Assembly: GCA_963706515.1 (NCBI GenBank)
Contig: CAVPMW010000008.1
Location: 124,001 to 188,000, forward strand
Direction of reading: 5' to 3'
From: CAVPMW01 sp963706515
Lineage (GTDB): Bacteria > Chloroflexota > Anaerolineae > Anaerolineales > UBA4823
DNA: 64,000 nt
The notes beneath the pieces were generated by a model. The model was given only the letters and a program-made list of their open reading frames with translations. It had not been told where the DNA came from and did no database searches. This document shows positions 54,866-64,000 of this stretch, piece after piece. How positions within the stretch are numbered: position 1 is the first letter of the stretch; each line of letters opens with the position of its first letter. The position numbers were made by a program, and so were the translations under genes.

Positions 54866-55414
54866 GTGAAACGGCTCACAGTTATCCTTGTTCTTATTGG
54901 TTCGCTTCTCGCCAGTCTGGTCTTAGTTGGGGCTGCATCGGCGCGCCAGATGAAAGAAAGCGCGCCGCTGGAAGTTCGAGTGACCGTCAAAGAATATACT
55001 GTCGAGATGTCACGCACCAATCTGCCGGCAAATCGTCCGATTAAATTCTCCGTTATTAACCATGGTACGGTGGCCCACGAGGTAGTCCTGGAGAAAGCCG
55101 GGATGGTTGACGATCCGCTGGCCATCAACGGTGAAGTTGCAGAGATTGAGGACGTCGCTCCCAACGAGACTAAAAGCGCAGTGTGGACAATCGCTGAGCC
55201 CGGACCTTACCAGCTTGCCTGCCACGTGCCGGGTCATTACGAAGGCGGGATGGTTATCTCGTTTGCCATCAATCCCACTGGTCTAATGGGTCTAATTGGT
55301 CAGCCGACTTTCTGGATCGTATTTGCCGCCCTGCTCGCTATCATCACAATCGCAGTCTGCGTGATTATATTGCTCCGTGGGAGAAAATCAGAGGTGCAAG
55401 ACGGCGCCGCTTGA
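54866..55414 (+). CDS. Cupredoxin (plastocyanin-like), membrane-anchored
   Basis: 182 residues, GTG start at 54866 preceded by GAGGAGGT. Signal peptide at about 1-27. Cupredoxin domain 35-135 with type 1 copper ligands H in V-A-H-E-V, then C-H-V-P-G-H and a methionine in G-G-M-V. A second membrane helix at about 147-170 anchors it C-terminally. It is likely an extracytoplasmic electron carrier. The neighbours do not show its redox partner. Confidence 0.83.
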   Translation: MKRLTVILVLIGSLLASLVLVGAASARQMKESAPLEVRVTVKEYTVEMSRTNLPANRPIKFSVINHGTVAHEVVLEKAGMVDDPLAINGEVAEIEDVAPNETKSAVWTIAEPGPYQLACHVPGHYEGGMVISFAINPTGLMGLIGQPTFWIVFAALLAIITIAVCVIILLRGRKSEVQDGAA

Positions 55415-55500
55415 GCCAATACTTTCCCGGTAACTCACCCGATTTTGCGTGGCTCATATGCGGGGTTAAATAGCATATTTGCTTTCTGCAGGCAAGCAAA

Positions 55501-56169
55501 TCACGTCTGCTTGCCCAACACAGCCGCCAACTTTGACAGCTGGGCGGCATGTACGACTGCCAGCACCTCGTCTTCCGGTTGAAGTACGGTGTCGCCGCGG
55601 GGGATAATCAGCTCACCTTTACGGATGATCGCTGCCAGCACACATTGGACCGGCAGGTTTAAATCCTTGATCGCTTTGCCGGCTGCCGAAGAGGCTGAAT
55701 CGACTTTTACTTCGACCAGGGAATAGTTCCCGGTATGCAGCTTGAGCAGCGTCATCATATCCCCCAACGACATCTCCTCTGCGATCAGATGAGCCAGCAG
55801 ATCCGCCTGGTTTAGGGCAACGTCTACGCCCATTTCTGGAGTAAACAGCCAGGCGTTTTTCGGGTTGTTAACCCTGGCAATTGTGCGATTAACCTGAAAT
55901 TCGTGACGGGCCAGGCTGGCAACCACCAGGTTGGTCTCATCGACCCCCGTTACAGCAGCGACTACGTTGGCATTGCGAATCCCCTGAGACTCGAGAACAT
56001 TTGGGTCTGACCCATTCCCGAGGACTGCCACACCCTGGGACAGTTCCTTCTCCAGGCGCAGGACCAAATTCTGGCGCGATTCGATGACTTTCACCCGGTG
56101 TCCCCCTGCGAGTAAGATCGAGGCCAGGTACGAGCCGGTTTGACCACCCCCGACAATGATTGTAAACAT
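55501..56169 (-). CDS. TrkA-type K+ channel/transporter NAD-binding regulatory subunit 2
   Basis: 222 residues. RCK-N Rossmann domain: I-I-V-G-G-G-Q-T-G-S-Y-L-A (about 4-16), V-I-E-S-R at the second strand end, V-L-G-N-G-S-D-P and A-A-V-T-G-V-D-E-T-N. The C-terminal RCK-C domain is at about 135-220. One of two adjacent TrkA-like subunits, 48 bp after the other. No TrkH/KtrB pore gene is in the window. It may regulate a Trk pore encoded elsewhere. Confidence 0.85.
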   Translation of the reverse strand: MFTIIVGGGQTGSYLASILLAGGHRVKVIESRQNLVLRLEKELSQGVAVLGNGSDPNVLESQGIRNANVVAAVTGVDETNLVVASLARHEFQVNRTIARVNNPKNAWLFTPEMGVDVALNQADLLAHLIAEEMSLGDMMTLLKLHTGNYSLVEVKVDSASSAAGKAIKDLNLPVQCVLAAIIRKGELIIPRGDTVLQPEDEVLAVVHAAQLSKLAAVLGKQT

Positions 56170-56217
56170 ATCTCTCTCCTGCTTAATGCCGTCTGCTGAC
56201 TGTCTGCTTACTTTGCT

Positions 56218-56865
56218 TCAGCCCTCAAGCAATTGCTTCAGGCGGTTGATAGAGCTGGCCAGTACCGCCAGGTGGAGGATATCTCCGGAGGCGAAAAGCG
56301 TGCCGCGCGTAGGCAATATCGTCTTTCCACCGCGGGTGATAGCGATGACGTGAACTTCACCAACTATCGTGAGATCATTGACCGATTTGCCTGTTAACAA
56401 AGGAGGTGCCTGGGTCTCTAGCAGGCTGACGTCCCCGCTGCCAATGCTGAAGACAGGCTCCAGCTCGGTGTAGAGCAGCAGGTCGGCAATCCGGTGGATT
56501 CCCCATGCCACAGGAGATATCGTTTGCAGTCCCATGCGTTTGTAAATCTCCGCCTGGCGAGGGTCAAAAAGCCGCGCGACCACACGCGGCACTCGATAAA
56601 TGTCGCGGGCGATGCGTGCGGCGATCACATTGGCCTCATCGCTGGCAGTTACGGCAGCCAGTCCGTCGGCGCGCTGGATGCCAGCAGCTTCGAGCACCTC
56701 CCGGTCGAAGCCGAACCCCACGATCGCTTTCCCTTTGAATGCAGGACCCAGGCGTTCAATTGCCAGTGGGTCTTTATCCACCACGGTTACCTGGTGGCCG
56801 CGCAGGGTCAATTCATTTGCCAGGCCACTGCCCACACGCCCACAGCCGATGATCAGAACACGCAT
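56218..56865 (-). CDS. TrkA-type K+ uptake regulatory subunit 1
   Basis: 215 residues. RCK-N: V-L-I-I-G-C-G-R-V-G-S-G-L-A (about 3-16), V-V-D-K-D at the end of strand 2, G-F-G-F-D-R and A-V-T-A-S-D-E-A-N. RCK-C at about 130-212. ATG 56865 lies 3 bp after the P-type ATPase stop; the ribosome site AAGGAGG is within the end of that gene. Gene order ATPase, TrkA, TrkA suggests a cation-homeostasis operon. Confidence 0.87.
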   Translation of the reverse strand: MRVLIIGCGRVGSGLANELTLRGHQVTVVDKDPLAIERLGPAFKGKAIVGFGFDREVLEAAGIQRADGLAAVTASDEANVIAARIARDIYRVPRVVARLFDPRQAEIYKRMGLQTISPVAWGIHRIADLLLYTELEPVFSIGSGDVSLLETQAPPLLTGKSVNDLTIVGEVHVIAITRGGKTILPTRGTLFASGDILHLAVLASSINRLKQLLEG

Positions 56866-56868
56866 ATT

Positions 56869-59769
56869 TCACCTCCTTACATGTCGAACTGGATTCAGAT
56901 TCATCCTGCGGTCTCGCCAGCGCAAGATCGCCTTACGTGCTTCGTCAGCAAAAAATATAACCGGCGTCCAAGCAAAGACATAAGCCCACTGCTACCAGGC
57001 TCAGAGGGGCGGTATTGAATACATCGTGCAAGGCTGGAGTGTAGATTAGAGATCACTAACAGTATTAGCTCCAGGGCTATTCCGACCAGGACCAGCCGGT
57101 TTGAGGTGAAGCCAATCTTAAATACTGAGATCTTATTCGTGCGGCAGGCGAATACTGATCCCACCTGCGTAGGTGACTACTCCTGCCAGGGTTATGGCGA
57201 TGCCGTAACGATAGAGCTGTGTTCCAGGTGAGCTAGCGGGACGGAGGGCCAACCATTCTGCCAGTTCACAAAGAAATAAGCTGACATGGAAGCGATTGAT
57301 TCGATGATGCCGTACCAGAGCAGGGCAAGTCCCAGCACATGGGCGTTGAGCAGCGGTTCTTTTTGAGAGCGCGGAGGGTGCTCCATGATGCCTGGTTCGG
57401 GACCTTCGGCTCCCAGACCGATAGCTGGAAACATGTCTGTGCCGAGGTCGATTGCCAGTATCTGCATGACGGTCAAAGCGGCAGCGGAATACGACCGCGG
57501 AAAACAAGTAAGACGATGAAAGGCATCGCCTCCGCCATGTTGCTGTTAAAGACATACATGGCAAATTTACGGATGTTCGCGTAGACCGCTACGACCTTCT
57601 TCGACTGCGTTGACGATCGAAGCGAAATTGTCGTCCGTCAGGATCATATCCGCCGCTTCCTTCGCGACGTCGGTACCAGCCACGCCCATCGCTACGCCAA
57701 TATCCGCTTTCTTCAGGGCAGGGGCATCGTTTACTCCATCTCCGGTCACTGCGACGATCTGGCCCCCATTTGTTTGAGCGCGGTCACCACCCTCAGCTTA
57801 TGTTCGGGTGCAACTCGTGCAAATATGACTTCATCGTTCAATGCATCCTGCAACGCTGCTTCGTCCATCGAATCCAGATCGATGCCAGTCACAATGTGAG
57901 GGATTGGATGAACGAATAATTCCAATCCGGCGAGCAATCGTTTCAGCAGTCAGCCCATAGTCGCCTGTGATCATAATAATACGAATTCCCGCATTGTGGC
58001 ATTTTTCCACCGCTTCGGAAACCTCAGGTCGAGGAGGATCCATCATCGCCACCAGACCCCAGGAATGTTAAATCGTCTTCGACCGTTTTCAGCCAAATGA
58101 TTGGAAGACTGCTCCTTTCATGGAAAAAGAGATCGGGTAAGGTGACGCCAGGCGATAGCCAAAACTCGCAATCCATTCAGGGCATACTCGTCGTTGGCTG
58201 CATTGATTTGCGTCGCGTGAGTGTACTCGTCAATTGGCAATTCTTTACTATTTCGTTGCACATGGGTGCATAGATGCCAAAACTTCTCTCGGTGCTCCTT
58301 TGACGAAGACCAGGTTACCACTCTTGGCCGTGGTGGATGGTGCTCATGCGCTTGCGGCGAGAATCGAATGGCAGCTCGCGCAGGCGTGGGTTTAGCCGGC
58401 TGGCTTCATCCAGGTCTAATATTTGCCTTTTGCGCAGCTACCAGTAGGGCAGCTTCAGTTGGATCGCCCAATATCGTCCACTGCGAACTCTCTTCATTAG
58501 GGGGCAACAGACGGGAGTTGTTGCATAATCCTGCCGCAATCAATAATTTCTCCACGTCCTGATCTGCAGTATCAAGATCTTTTTCAAACTTCTCTACCGC
58601 ATTAAATCTGACCGGTTGTTTGCCACCTTCCAGAATTTGCCCACTGGGTGCGTAGCCGGCACCAGTCACATTTAGCCTGCGACCAACCAGCCACAGGTCG
58701 CGTAACGGTCATTTCATTTTGGGTCAATGTGCCCGTCTTATCTGTACAGATAACGGTAGTACATCCCAGGGTTTCGACTGCGGATAGGCGTTTTATTAAT
58801 GCATGACGGTCAGCCATCCGCTGTACTCCCATTGCCAGCGAAAGGGTCACCGTCGGCAGCATCCCTTCTGGTACAAACGCGACGATCATCCCCATGGCAA
58901 AGATGAAGCTATCCGTTAAGGTCACCCCGGCGATCAAGATGCCCAGGTAAGAAAAACATTACACCGATGGAGGTAGCCAGAATGGTGACATAGCGGGTCA
59001 CCCTGCCCATTTCTTTTTGCAATGGACTGAGCTCTTCACCCACACTCTGGGTGAGGTGTGCAATCATGCCAAACTCTGTTTCCATACCGGTCGCATAGGC
59101 CACTGCTTTACCCGTGCCCGCGGCTACGATCGTTCCGGCAAATACCAGGTTGGGTATTTCGACCAGGGCAACATCCAGTCGATGGAAAGCCTCATCGGTT
59201 TTTCGCACGGGGTGCGATTCACCGCTCAACGTAGATTGGTCAACGCGCAGCTCAGCCTCTTCGACGAGCCGCGCATCTGCGGATATGCGATCCCCTTCAC
59301 TCAGCAGCATCACATCGCCGGGTACCAGGTCTTCTGCCAGGATGCGCTCTTCCTCGCCATCGCGATATACCCGCGCATACGCCGGAATAAGCTCACGCAG
59401 AGCGTCTGTGGCTTTCTCAGCTTTATACTCCTGCCAGAAGGAAAAGGAGCCATTGATGATATTAACCAGCCAGATCGCGAAGCCAAGCTGCGGCATGCCC
59501 GCCAGGAAACCGACGATCCCTCCCACCCATAACAGGATCGCCATGACGTGGGTAAAATTGGCCAGTAATTTCACCCAGAGCGGTTTGCCCTTAATTTTGC
59601 GGATCACGTTCTTGCCATAGGTGTTCAACCGCTCTTCCGCCTGGCTCGTGGATAATCCGCCCTTCTGTGTATCCAGCGCAGAATAGACTTTTTTTGTCGG
59701 AAGGGCTGAAATCGTGGTCCGCTGTTGGGAGCTGTTCAGCTGATTAATACTGTCATTCGATGCGGACAT
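56869..59769 (-). pseudogene. Cation-transporting P-type ATPase (P2-like), broken by many frameshifts
   Basis: Read on the - strand. Fragments in order: 59769-~58930 (N-domain/actuator with T-L-S-G-E-S), ~58937-~58690 (D-K-T-G-T-L-T, with the phosphorylated aspartate), ~58670-58406, ~58405-58320, ~58320-58240, ~58235-58118, ~58090-57900, ~57900-57770, 57749-57600 (G-D-G-V-N-D-A-P), ~57590-57190, then a last part W-T-P-V-I-F-F-A-D-E-A ending at TGA 56869-56871. All domains of a ~960-residue Ca2+/Na+-type ATPase are present, so homology is whole, but at least ten frame changes occur in 2.9 kb. This is far denser than elsewhere in the window: either a truly decaying gene or a low-quality stretch. 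Confidence 0.72.
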
Positions 59770-59874
59770 ATGCTGCTGATTATAAACTGGAACGGATGAC
59801 CTCTCGGAGATAGCGAGAGATCACCCAGCCCCGCGATCTCTGTATGGCGTGTCGACAAGGCACCGGAACGGACC

Positions 59875-61572
59875 CTATTTTGGTACAAGCCGGTAGATGA
59901 CGGCTGTCGCTTGAGCGTTCGCTACCGGGAGATTTCCCAGGAGCCAGCGCTCACGATCCATTTGGAATACAGCTTCTTCCTTAAGCGAAAAAAGCGGGCT
60001 TTGGGTCAGGCCCATCTCTTTGGCGACGTCAAACCATCCGTCGGCGGTCACGCCCATTCTGCCGGGTAACACCAGGCAGGTAACATGGTTATCCTGCAGA
60101 TAACGGTCGAGCTGGCCTTTTTGATACCAGCGGAATAAATCCGGGTCGATAAGACCAGCCAGATCCAGCACCGGGCGAGCGCTGTGATAGCGGACGGCGC
60201 CCACGTCGAAAGCGGCACAGGTATCCCCGGGAGGGATGTGCTCGACCAGATAATCTGCGGCTGCAATGCGCACTTTGAGCATGTGCTCGAGGTTGGCATC
60301 ATATACCCGGTTCCAGAACAGCGTATTCGTGAGCGCCAGGCTGGTTAATCCTGCAGCCAGCCAAATCCTTATTACGGGCCTGCGGACAGCCCACAGGGCG
60401 GATGCCAGGGCAAGCCACAAAGCAATGTGGTTCAGGGCGCCGTAGCGGCTGGCAGCTCCCAGGGTAGTGGGGAAGTAGAGCATGTAGCTCAAATTGTGTA
60501 AAACAACCCATAATAAAAAGATTACCAGGGGTACATGCCTCCCGTCCTGCTGCCATCCCGGCTTTCTAATGTACTCTACCAGGGAGCGAACGCTGAGGAA
60601 GAGTAAAGGTATGACCACGGTTATCCAGGCAGCTATGGCCCATAGCGACAGCTTGTAATCTGAGGATCCGGATCCGAGATCGAACCTTAAATAGGGTGGG
60701 GGGAGAGCATTCCCTCCCAGCACAAATTCGAACAGGTAGATAATCCACCCCAGCGGGTACAGCAGGGAGAGAAAGTGGCTGGCAATCTCCACCAATTTAT
60801 TTTTTCCGGATATGACCTGCAGACCAATGGCACTGTTCACGCGGTTGCCGATGGCTCCGGTTGGCAGGAAATGCCCGCTGCGCAAGAAGAAGTACAAGAC
60901 CCACGGAGCCAGGATTAATGCACTAATAACCCCGGCAAGGATCAGCCCCCGCCGGACAGCTTTATACCGCCATATGTCGATTACCCCAATGATTACTGCA
61001 AGAACAACCCCTTCAAGGCGGGTAATGAAGAGCAGGCCTAAGAGCAGGCCCATCCAGCCCCACCTTTCGTCCCGATAAGCTAAAATCACCAAAACCCCGA
61101 GCGCCAGGAAAAGCACGGTCTCCATTCCGCTGAGTGCGAACCAAAGCATATGTCCTGAAAGAACGACGAATAACACTGAAATCAAAGCCTTCCAGGATGA
61201 CCATACAGGTCGCAGGAGCAGGTAAAGCCCTAGTCCAAGGGTAATCAGGGAGGCAACACCAAGTGCCTTAGCGAGCAGTTCGATGGAAAGGCCGAGCCGG
61301 TATCCGCCAGCCAGGAGCAGTACCCAGAGCAGGCTGGAGGTGCCAACGCCTTTCTCGCCGGGATAGTTGAAGATCAGCTCGCCCCGCTCAGCCAGGTTTC
61401 GAGCGTAAACAAAATGGATGTAAGGGTCGTCAATTGGGAACTCGACTGCTGCCGGGTAGAGGTAGACGAGCGAGGCAAGCAAAATGGATACAACGATAAT
61501 CAGGAAGGCAAGGCGATCCTGGAAGGAGGGGTGGGATAGGCGCTGCTGAATCAGAAAATCCTTGGAGTGCAT
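59875..61572 (-). CDS. Large GT39-like membrane glycosyltransferase
   Basis: 565 residues with about eleven hydrophobic helices, a short cytoplasmic N-terminus, and a soluble C-terminal ~150 residues. After TM1 an acidic loop D-D-P-Y-I-H-F-V-Y-A-R-N-L has the D-D-P pattern of polyprenyl-phosphate-sugar-dependent enzymes (PMT/ArnT). The C-terminal domain has G-D-T-C-A-A-F-D-V-G-A and D-L-A-G-L-I-D-P. It probably acts at the outer face of the membrane, perhaps glycosylating a protein or lipid. It stands alone. Confidence 0.72.
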   Translation of the reverse strand: MHSKDFLIQQRLSHPSFQDRLAFLIIVVSILLASLVYLYPAAVEFPIDDPYIHFVYARNLAERGELIFNYPGEKGVGTSSLLWVLLLAGGYRLGLSIELLAKALGVASLITLGLGLYLLLRPVWSSWKALISVLFVVLSGHMLWFALSGMETVLFLALGVLVILAYRDERWGWMGLLLGLLFITRLEGVVLAVIIGVIDIWRYKAVRRGLILAGVISALILAPWVLYFFLRSGHFLPTGAIGNRVNSAIGLQVISGKNKLVEIASHFLSLLYPLGWIIYLFEFVLGGNALPPPYLRFDLGSGSSDYKLSLWAIAAWITVVIPLLFLSVRSLVEYIRKPGWQQDGRHVPLVIFLLWVVLHNLSYMLYFPTTLGAASRYGALNHIALWLALASALWAVRRPVIRIWLAAGLTSLALTNTLFWNRVYDANLEHMLKVRIAAADYLVEHIPPGDTCAAFDVGAVRYHSARPVLDLAGLIDPDLFRWYQKGQLDRYLQDNHVTCLVLPGRMGVTADGWFDVAKEMGLTQSPLFSLKEEAVFQMDRERWLLGNLPVANAQATAVIYRLVPK

Positions 61573-61827
61573 CCCATAATGATTGATTACACTGCTCTGG
61601 ATGAATTATACCTAAGCAAACGGCCGTAAGCATGTTGATTTTATTGGACCAACATACGGCGGTTTGTTGAAGAATCAGAACTCCGTTTCGGAATCCTGAT
61701 CCTGAAGCGTTGGGTTATTTCATTGAACGTCTACGCAAATCCGAAGGCTCAAGAAGTACCAAGAATCCATGAGTTGCGAAGATGAGAGATTTTAAGGTAA
61801 ACTGACCTAAAAGTTATATATTCCTAC

Positions 61828-61857
61828 TTGACAAACCCGATTGAACCGGTGTAAACT
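61828..61857 (+). promoter_or_regulatory. Promoter for the LacI-type regulator gene
   Basis: TTGACA at 61828-61833, 18-base spacer, TAAACT at 61852-61857. The perfect operator at 61863-61878 lies right where transcription should begin, so autorepression is expected. Confidence 0.65.
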
Positions 61858-61862
61858 ATAGG

Positions 61863-61878
61863 TTGGGAGCGCTCCCAA
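61863..61878. promoter_or_regulatory. LacI-family operator 1
   Basis: TTGGGAGCGCTCCCAA, a perfect 16-bp palindrome with the central CG step of LacI/GalR operators. Confidence 0.85.
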
Positions 61879-61936
61879 AATCGATCCCAAGTAAATCAAA
61901 TTAATCTCGTTCTTATACAAAATCTCCCCCTAAAAC

Positions 61937-61950
61937 TGAGAGCGCTCCCG
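61937..61950. promoter_or_regulatory. LacI-family operator 2
   Basis: TGAGAGCGCTCCCG, matching operator 1 at 10 of 12 core bases (GAGAGCGCTCCC). It lies 20 bases before the regulator start codon and 74 bases from operator 1, so DNA looping between two dimers is possible. Confidence 0.75.
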
Positions 61951-61969
61951 GATAAAGGTTCCTGCCTGA

Positions 61970-63004
61970 ATGCCCTTAACGCTGGAAGATATTGCTCACC
62001 TCAGTGGATTCTCCCGCTCGACCGTTTCCCGGGTCATCAACGGGGATCCTAACGTTAACGAGCAAACCAGGGCAAAAGTATTAGAGGTCATTAACCGGAT
62101 CAACTTCCAGCCCAACCTGGCTGCCCGCGGCCTGGCAACCGGTTACACACGGGTGATCGGTCTGGTCATCCCCACGGCAGTGTCCGCGATCTTTGCCGAT
62201 CCCTATTTCCCCCTGGTCATCCAGGGCGTCGCATCGGCGTGCAACGCCAACAATTATTCGGTCATGCTGTGGCTGGCAGAGCCGGAGTACGAGCGCAATA
62301 CCATCAGCCAGATCCTGTATAACGGTATTGTCGATGGCGTGATCGTTTCATCGATGCTGATGGATGATCCGTTGATCGACCGTCTTTCTGAGAGTAAACG
62401 ACCCTTCATCACGATTGGTCGCCATCCCACGAATGAGAAAATTAATTACGTCGACGTCGATAACCGCACTGGAGCATACCAGGGTGTATTGTATGCAATC
62501 CATACCGGTCACCGGCGTGTGGCGACGATCACCGGTCCGCGCAACACCGTCAGCGGGATGGACCGCTACCAGGGTTACCTGGACGCCCTGCACGAACGCG
62601 GCTTGCCGTTGATACCGGAGCTGGTCGTCGAGGGTGAGTATTCGGATGCGAGCGGATATCTGGCGATGCAGCGCTTACTCCCCCAATGCCCGGATGCAGT
62701 ATTGGTTGCTTCGGACGCCATGGCGTTTGCTGCAATGCGGGCGATCATTGATGTAGGTTTACGCATTCCTGAGGATATCGCCGTGATCGGTTTCGATGAT
62801 ATCCCCGCTGCGGCAACCAATAAGCCGTCACTGACGACTGTACGGCAGCCCATCGTGCGCACCGGGGCGATGGCGGCTGAGATGCTGATCGATATGATCG
62901 AGCATCCGGACGACCAACCCCGCCGGATCGTGCTGCCCACCGAGCTGGTCATTCGCGACAGCTGCGGTGTAAAGCAAAAAATAGTCGTTGAGTCGGAAGT
63001 ATAG
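61970..63004 (+). CDS. LacI/GalR family transcriptional regulator
   Basis: 344 residues. The HTH starts at residue 4: L-E-D-I-A-H-L-S-G-F-S-R-S-T-V-S-R-V-I-N-G, then the hinge helix region P-N-L-A-A-R-G-L. The sugar-binding core has G-L-V-I-P-T, I-G-R-H-P, V-D-V-D-N and V-I-G-F-D-D-I-P. The gene is followed by a solute-binding protein gene, so it probably controls a sugar or peptide ABC uptake operon as well as itself. Confidence 0.92.
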   Translation: MPLTLEDIAHLSGFSRSTVSRVINGDPNVNEQTRAKVLEVINRINFQPNLAARGLATGYTRVIGLVIPTAVSAIFADPYFPLVIQGVASACNANNYSVMLWLAEPEYERNTISQILYNGIVDGVIVSSMLMDDPLIDRLSESKRPFITIGRHPTNEKINYVDVDNRTGAYQGVLYAIHTGHRRVATITGPRNTVSGMDRYQGYLDALHERGLPLIPELVVEGEYSDASGYLAMQRLLPQCPDAVLVASDAMAFAAMRAIIDVGLRIPEDIAVIGFDDIPAAATNKPSLTTVRQPIVRTGAMAAEMLIDMIEHPDDQPRRIVLPTELVIRDSCGVKQKIVVESEV

Positions 63005-63142
63005 GTGCGCATGATTGTGGAGTACTTCGCTCCCAGATCTTAATCGCCCTTCAAATATAAGGAGGTGGAAAAAGATACATATACAAATCGATCTTACTGA
63101 CAGATTGTACTAACCAATTGATAATTGCTAAGGAGAACAAAC

Positions 63143-64000
63143 ATGAAACGCTTGAATATCGTAATCTCTCTGATTAATAGTGATGGGCATGCTCCTCGCA
63201 GCCTGCGCCCAGCCCACACCGCAGACGATTATCCAGACCGTCGAGGTGCCGAAGGAAGTCATCAAAACCGTCGAAGTGCCGAAGGAAGTCATCAAAACCG
63301 TCGAGGTCGAACACCGACCGCGGCTACCGGCTGCGGGTGAATCGCTTCCTCGCAATGAAACCCTGTACTTCAATGGGCAGCAGTGGGGTCCGGTTAAATG
63401 CTGGAACCCATACTCTTCCGACTGCAACAATGCCTTGGCGATCGGCGAAGCAGGATAGCTGCCCGCGTCATCATGTTCGAAACCCCGTACCTGTACGACA
63501 TGCTGGATGGCAAGTCGTATCCTCTGCTGGCGGATGGTGATTATGCATGGAACGATGCGCAGACCGAGATCACCTTCAAGCTCAAGCCTGCCGCAAAGTG
63601 GAGCGATGGCACCCCGGTGACCGCCGATGATGTTGCCTATACCTGGGCCAGCAATGTCAAGTACGAGACCAATGCCGGCAATAACTTCAAAGATTACATC
63701 GACACCGTCGACAGCAGTAGATCCCCAGACGGTGGTGGTCAAGGCCAAACTGGATGCGGACGGCAAAGCGGTCAATCCTCTGATGGTCGCTTCTTACCTG
63801 GACTGCGCCTACTATGTCTGCCAGAAAGCCTGGACCCAAAAACTGGAAGAGCGCGCCGGCGGCGATGCGACCAAATTTAAGGCCGATCCCGCTGAAGACG
63901 TCGTATACTCCGGTCCTTACCACAAATTCTTCGCGGACGATACGAAGGTTGTCTATCGTTCGTGATGACAACTACTGGGGTCAGGATGCTTCCATGTGGG
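63143..64000 (+). pseudogene. Extracellular solute-binding protein family 5 (lipoprotein), frameshifted and 3' truncated
   Basis: Starts at ATG 63143 with AAGGAG upstream. The pieces are 63143-~63178, ~63180-~63450 (M-L-L-A-A-C-A lipobox), ~63455-~63715, ~63715-~63950 and a tail after 63950 that would read V-I-V-R-D-D-N-Y-W-G. At least four frame changes in 860 bp. A-K-W-S-D-G-T-P-V-T-A-D-D-V is the SBP_bac_5 signature, so it binds a peptide, oligosaccharide or similar solute for ABC uptake. The gene runs off the window. Like the P-type ATPase, this stretch has a higher error density than the rest. Confidence 0.7.
63237..63311 (+). repeat. 30-bp coding tandem repeat (2.5 copies)
   Basis: ACCGTCGAGGTGCCGAAGGA... 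repeats at 63237-63266 and 63267-63296 with two base changes, plus half a unit to 63311. It encodes T-V-E-V-P-K-E-V-I-K units, a linker between the lipobox and the binding domain, often seen in Chloroflexota solute-binding proteins. Confidence 0.85.

Larger units (their letters stand above)
61573..61969. other. 397-bp intergenic control region
   Basis: The stretch between the divergent GT39-like and LacI-like genes. It holds the LacI-type promoter and operators listed separately (61828-61950). The first ~250 bases (61573-61820) show no gene, repeat or hairpin that I could support. Confidence 0.6.

Noticed and set aside
55478..55515. Terminator between cupredoxin and TrkA genes
   Set aside because: Two overlapping small inverted repeats (TTTGCTT/AAGCAAA and GGCAAGCA/TGCTTGCC) exist, but they run into the TrkA stop codon and lack a T run.
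63237..63311. CRISPR-like or mobile repeat
   Set aside because: It is in-frame coding sequence for a lipoprotein linker.
1..64000. tRNA, rRNA, integrase or transposase genes
   Set aside because: None could be recognised by reading; a tRNAscan/Infernal run would be needed to exclude small RNAs.

Overview
The window looks like a chromosomal contig from an uncultured bacterium, most likely of the Chloroflexota (Anaerolineae-like). The support is indirect: a family 5 solute-binding lipoprotein with a repeated T-V-E-V linker, an ECF vitamin transporter, an aldehyde:ferredoxin oxidoreductase with a MoaD-like partner, a DNRLRE-domain secreted protein, and many GT4/GT2/GT39 glycosyltransferases. No rRNA or tRNA gene was recognised, so the placement is an inference.

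Region 1 (1-30.8 kb, all genes on +) is a surface-glycan locus: ten or so glycosyltransferases, a sugar epimerase, a sulfotransferase, an O-antigen polymerase/ligase-like membrane protein, two OafA-type acyltransferases, and a Wzc-like co-polymerase/tyrosine kinase followed by a strong terminator. Embedded in it is a natural-product cassette (3.3-9.4 kb): a prolyl-PCP-type acyl-CoA dehydrogenase, a stand-alone adenylation enzyme whose ten specificity residues read D-L-F-Y-L-A-L-V-C-K (the L-prolyl-AMP ligase code as I recall it), a peptidyl carrier protein, and two flavin-dependent halogenases that both carry W-x-W-x-I-P. Together these predict proline -> pyrrole-2-carboxyl-PCP -> halogenated pyrrolyl-PCP. 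No PKS or NRPS elongation module is in view. The next genes are membrane acyltransferases and glycan genes, so a halopyrrole-acylated glycan or glycolipid is my leading hypothesis. A second carrier-protein cassette (17.5-22.4 kb: ACP, acyl-AMP ligase, asparagine-synthase-like amidotransferase, NadE-like synthetase) and a FAAL-like ligase (24.6 kb) add more acyl or amide chemistry.

Region 2 (30.8-34 kb, -) holds a secreted DNRLRE protein, a PH/SHOCT membrane protein and a GT2. Region 3 (34.2-38.5 kb) has mtnA (+) and an ECF transporter operon (S, T, A, A; -). Region 4 (38.6-46.2 kb) is a tripartite ABC exporter operon (two ATPases, one fused to a cNMP-binding-like domain; a double-FtsX permease; two membrane-fusion proteins) facing a TetR-type regulator. 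Region 5 (46.3-51.8 kb, -) has a zinc-ribbon membrane protein, AOR with MoaD, a divergent QueA-like protein with an SDR, and an Rrf2-type regulator. Region 6 (52-59.8 kb) has a NarL-type two-component pair, a degenerate receiver protein, a cupredoxin, and a cation P-type ATPase with two TrkA-type subunits. Region 7 (59.9-64 kb) has a large GT39-like membrane protein and a LacI regulator with clear operators ahead of a truncated solute-binding protein gene.

A striking technical feature is that about twenty genes are broken by single-base indels. Nearly all are one extra base in or near a short homopolymer, and the protein continues intact in the next frame. I treat most of these as assembly or sequencing errors rather than true pseudogenes, and give one merged entry per gene with the fragment positions. 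There are also repeats: two copies of a ~103-bp full-length palindrome 43 kb apart, a 14-bp tandem repeat, and scattered TTACGCAGTT-type termini.
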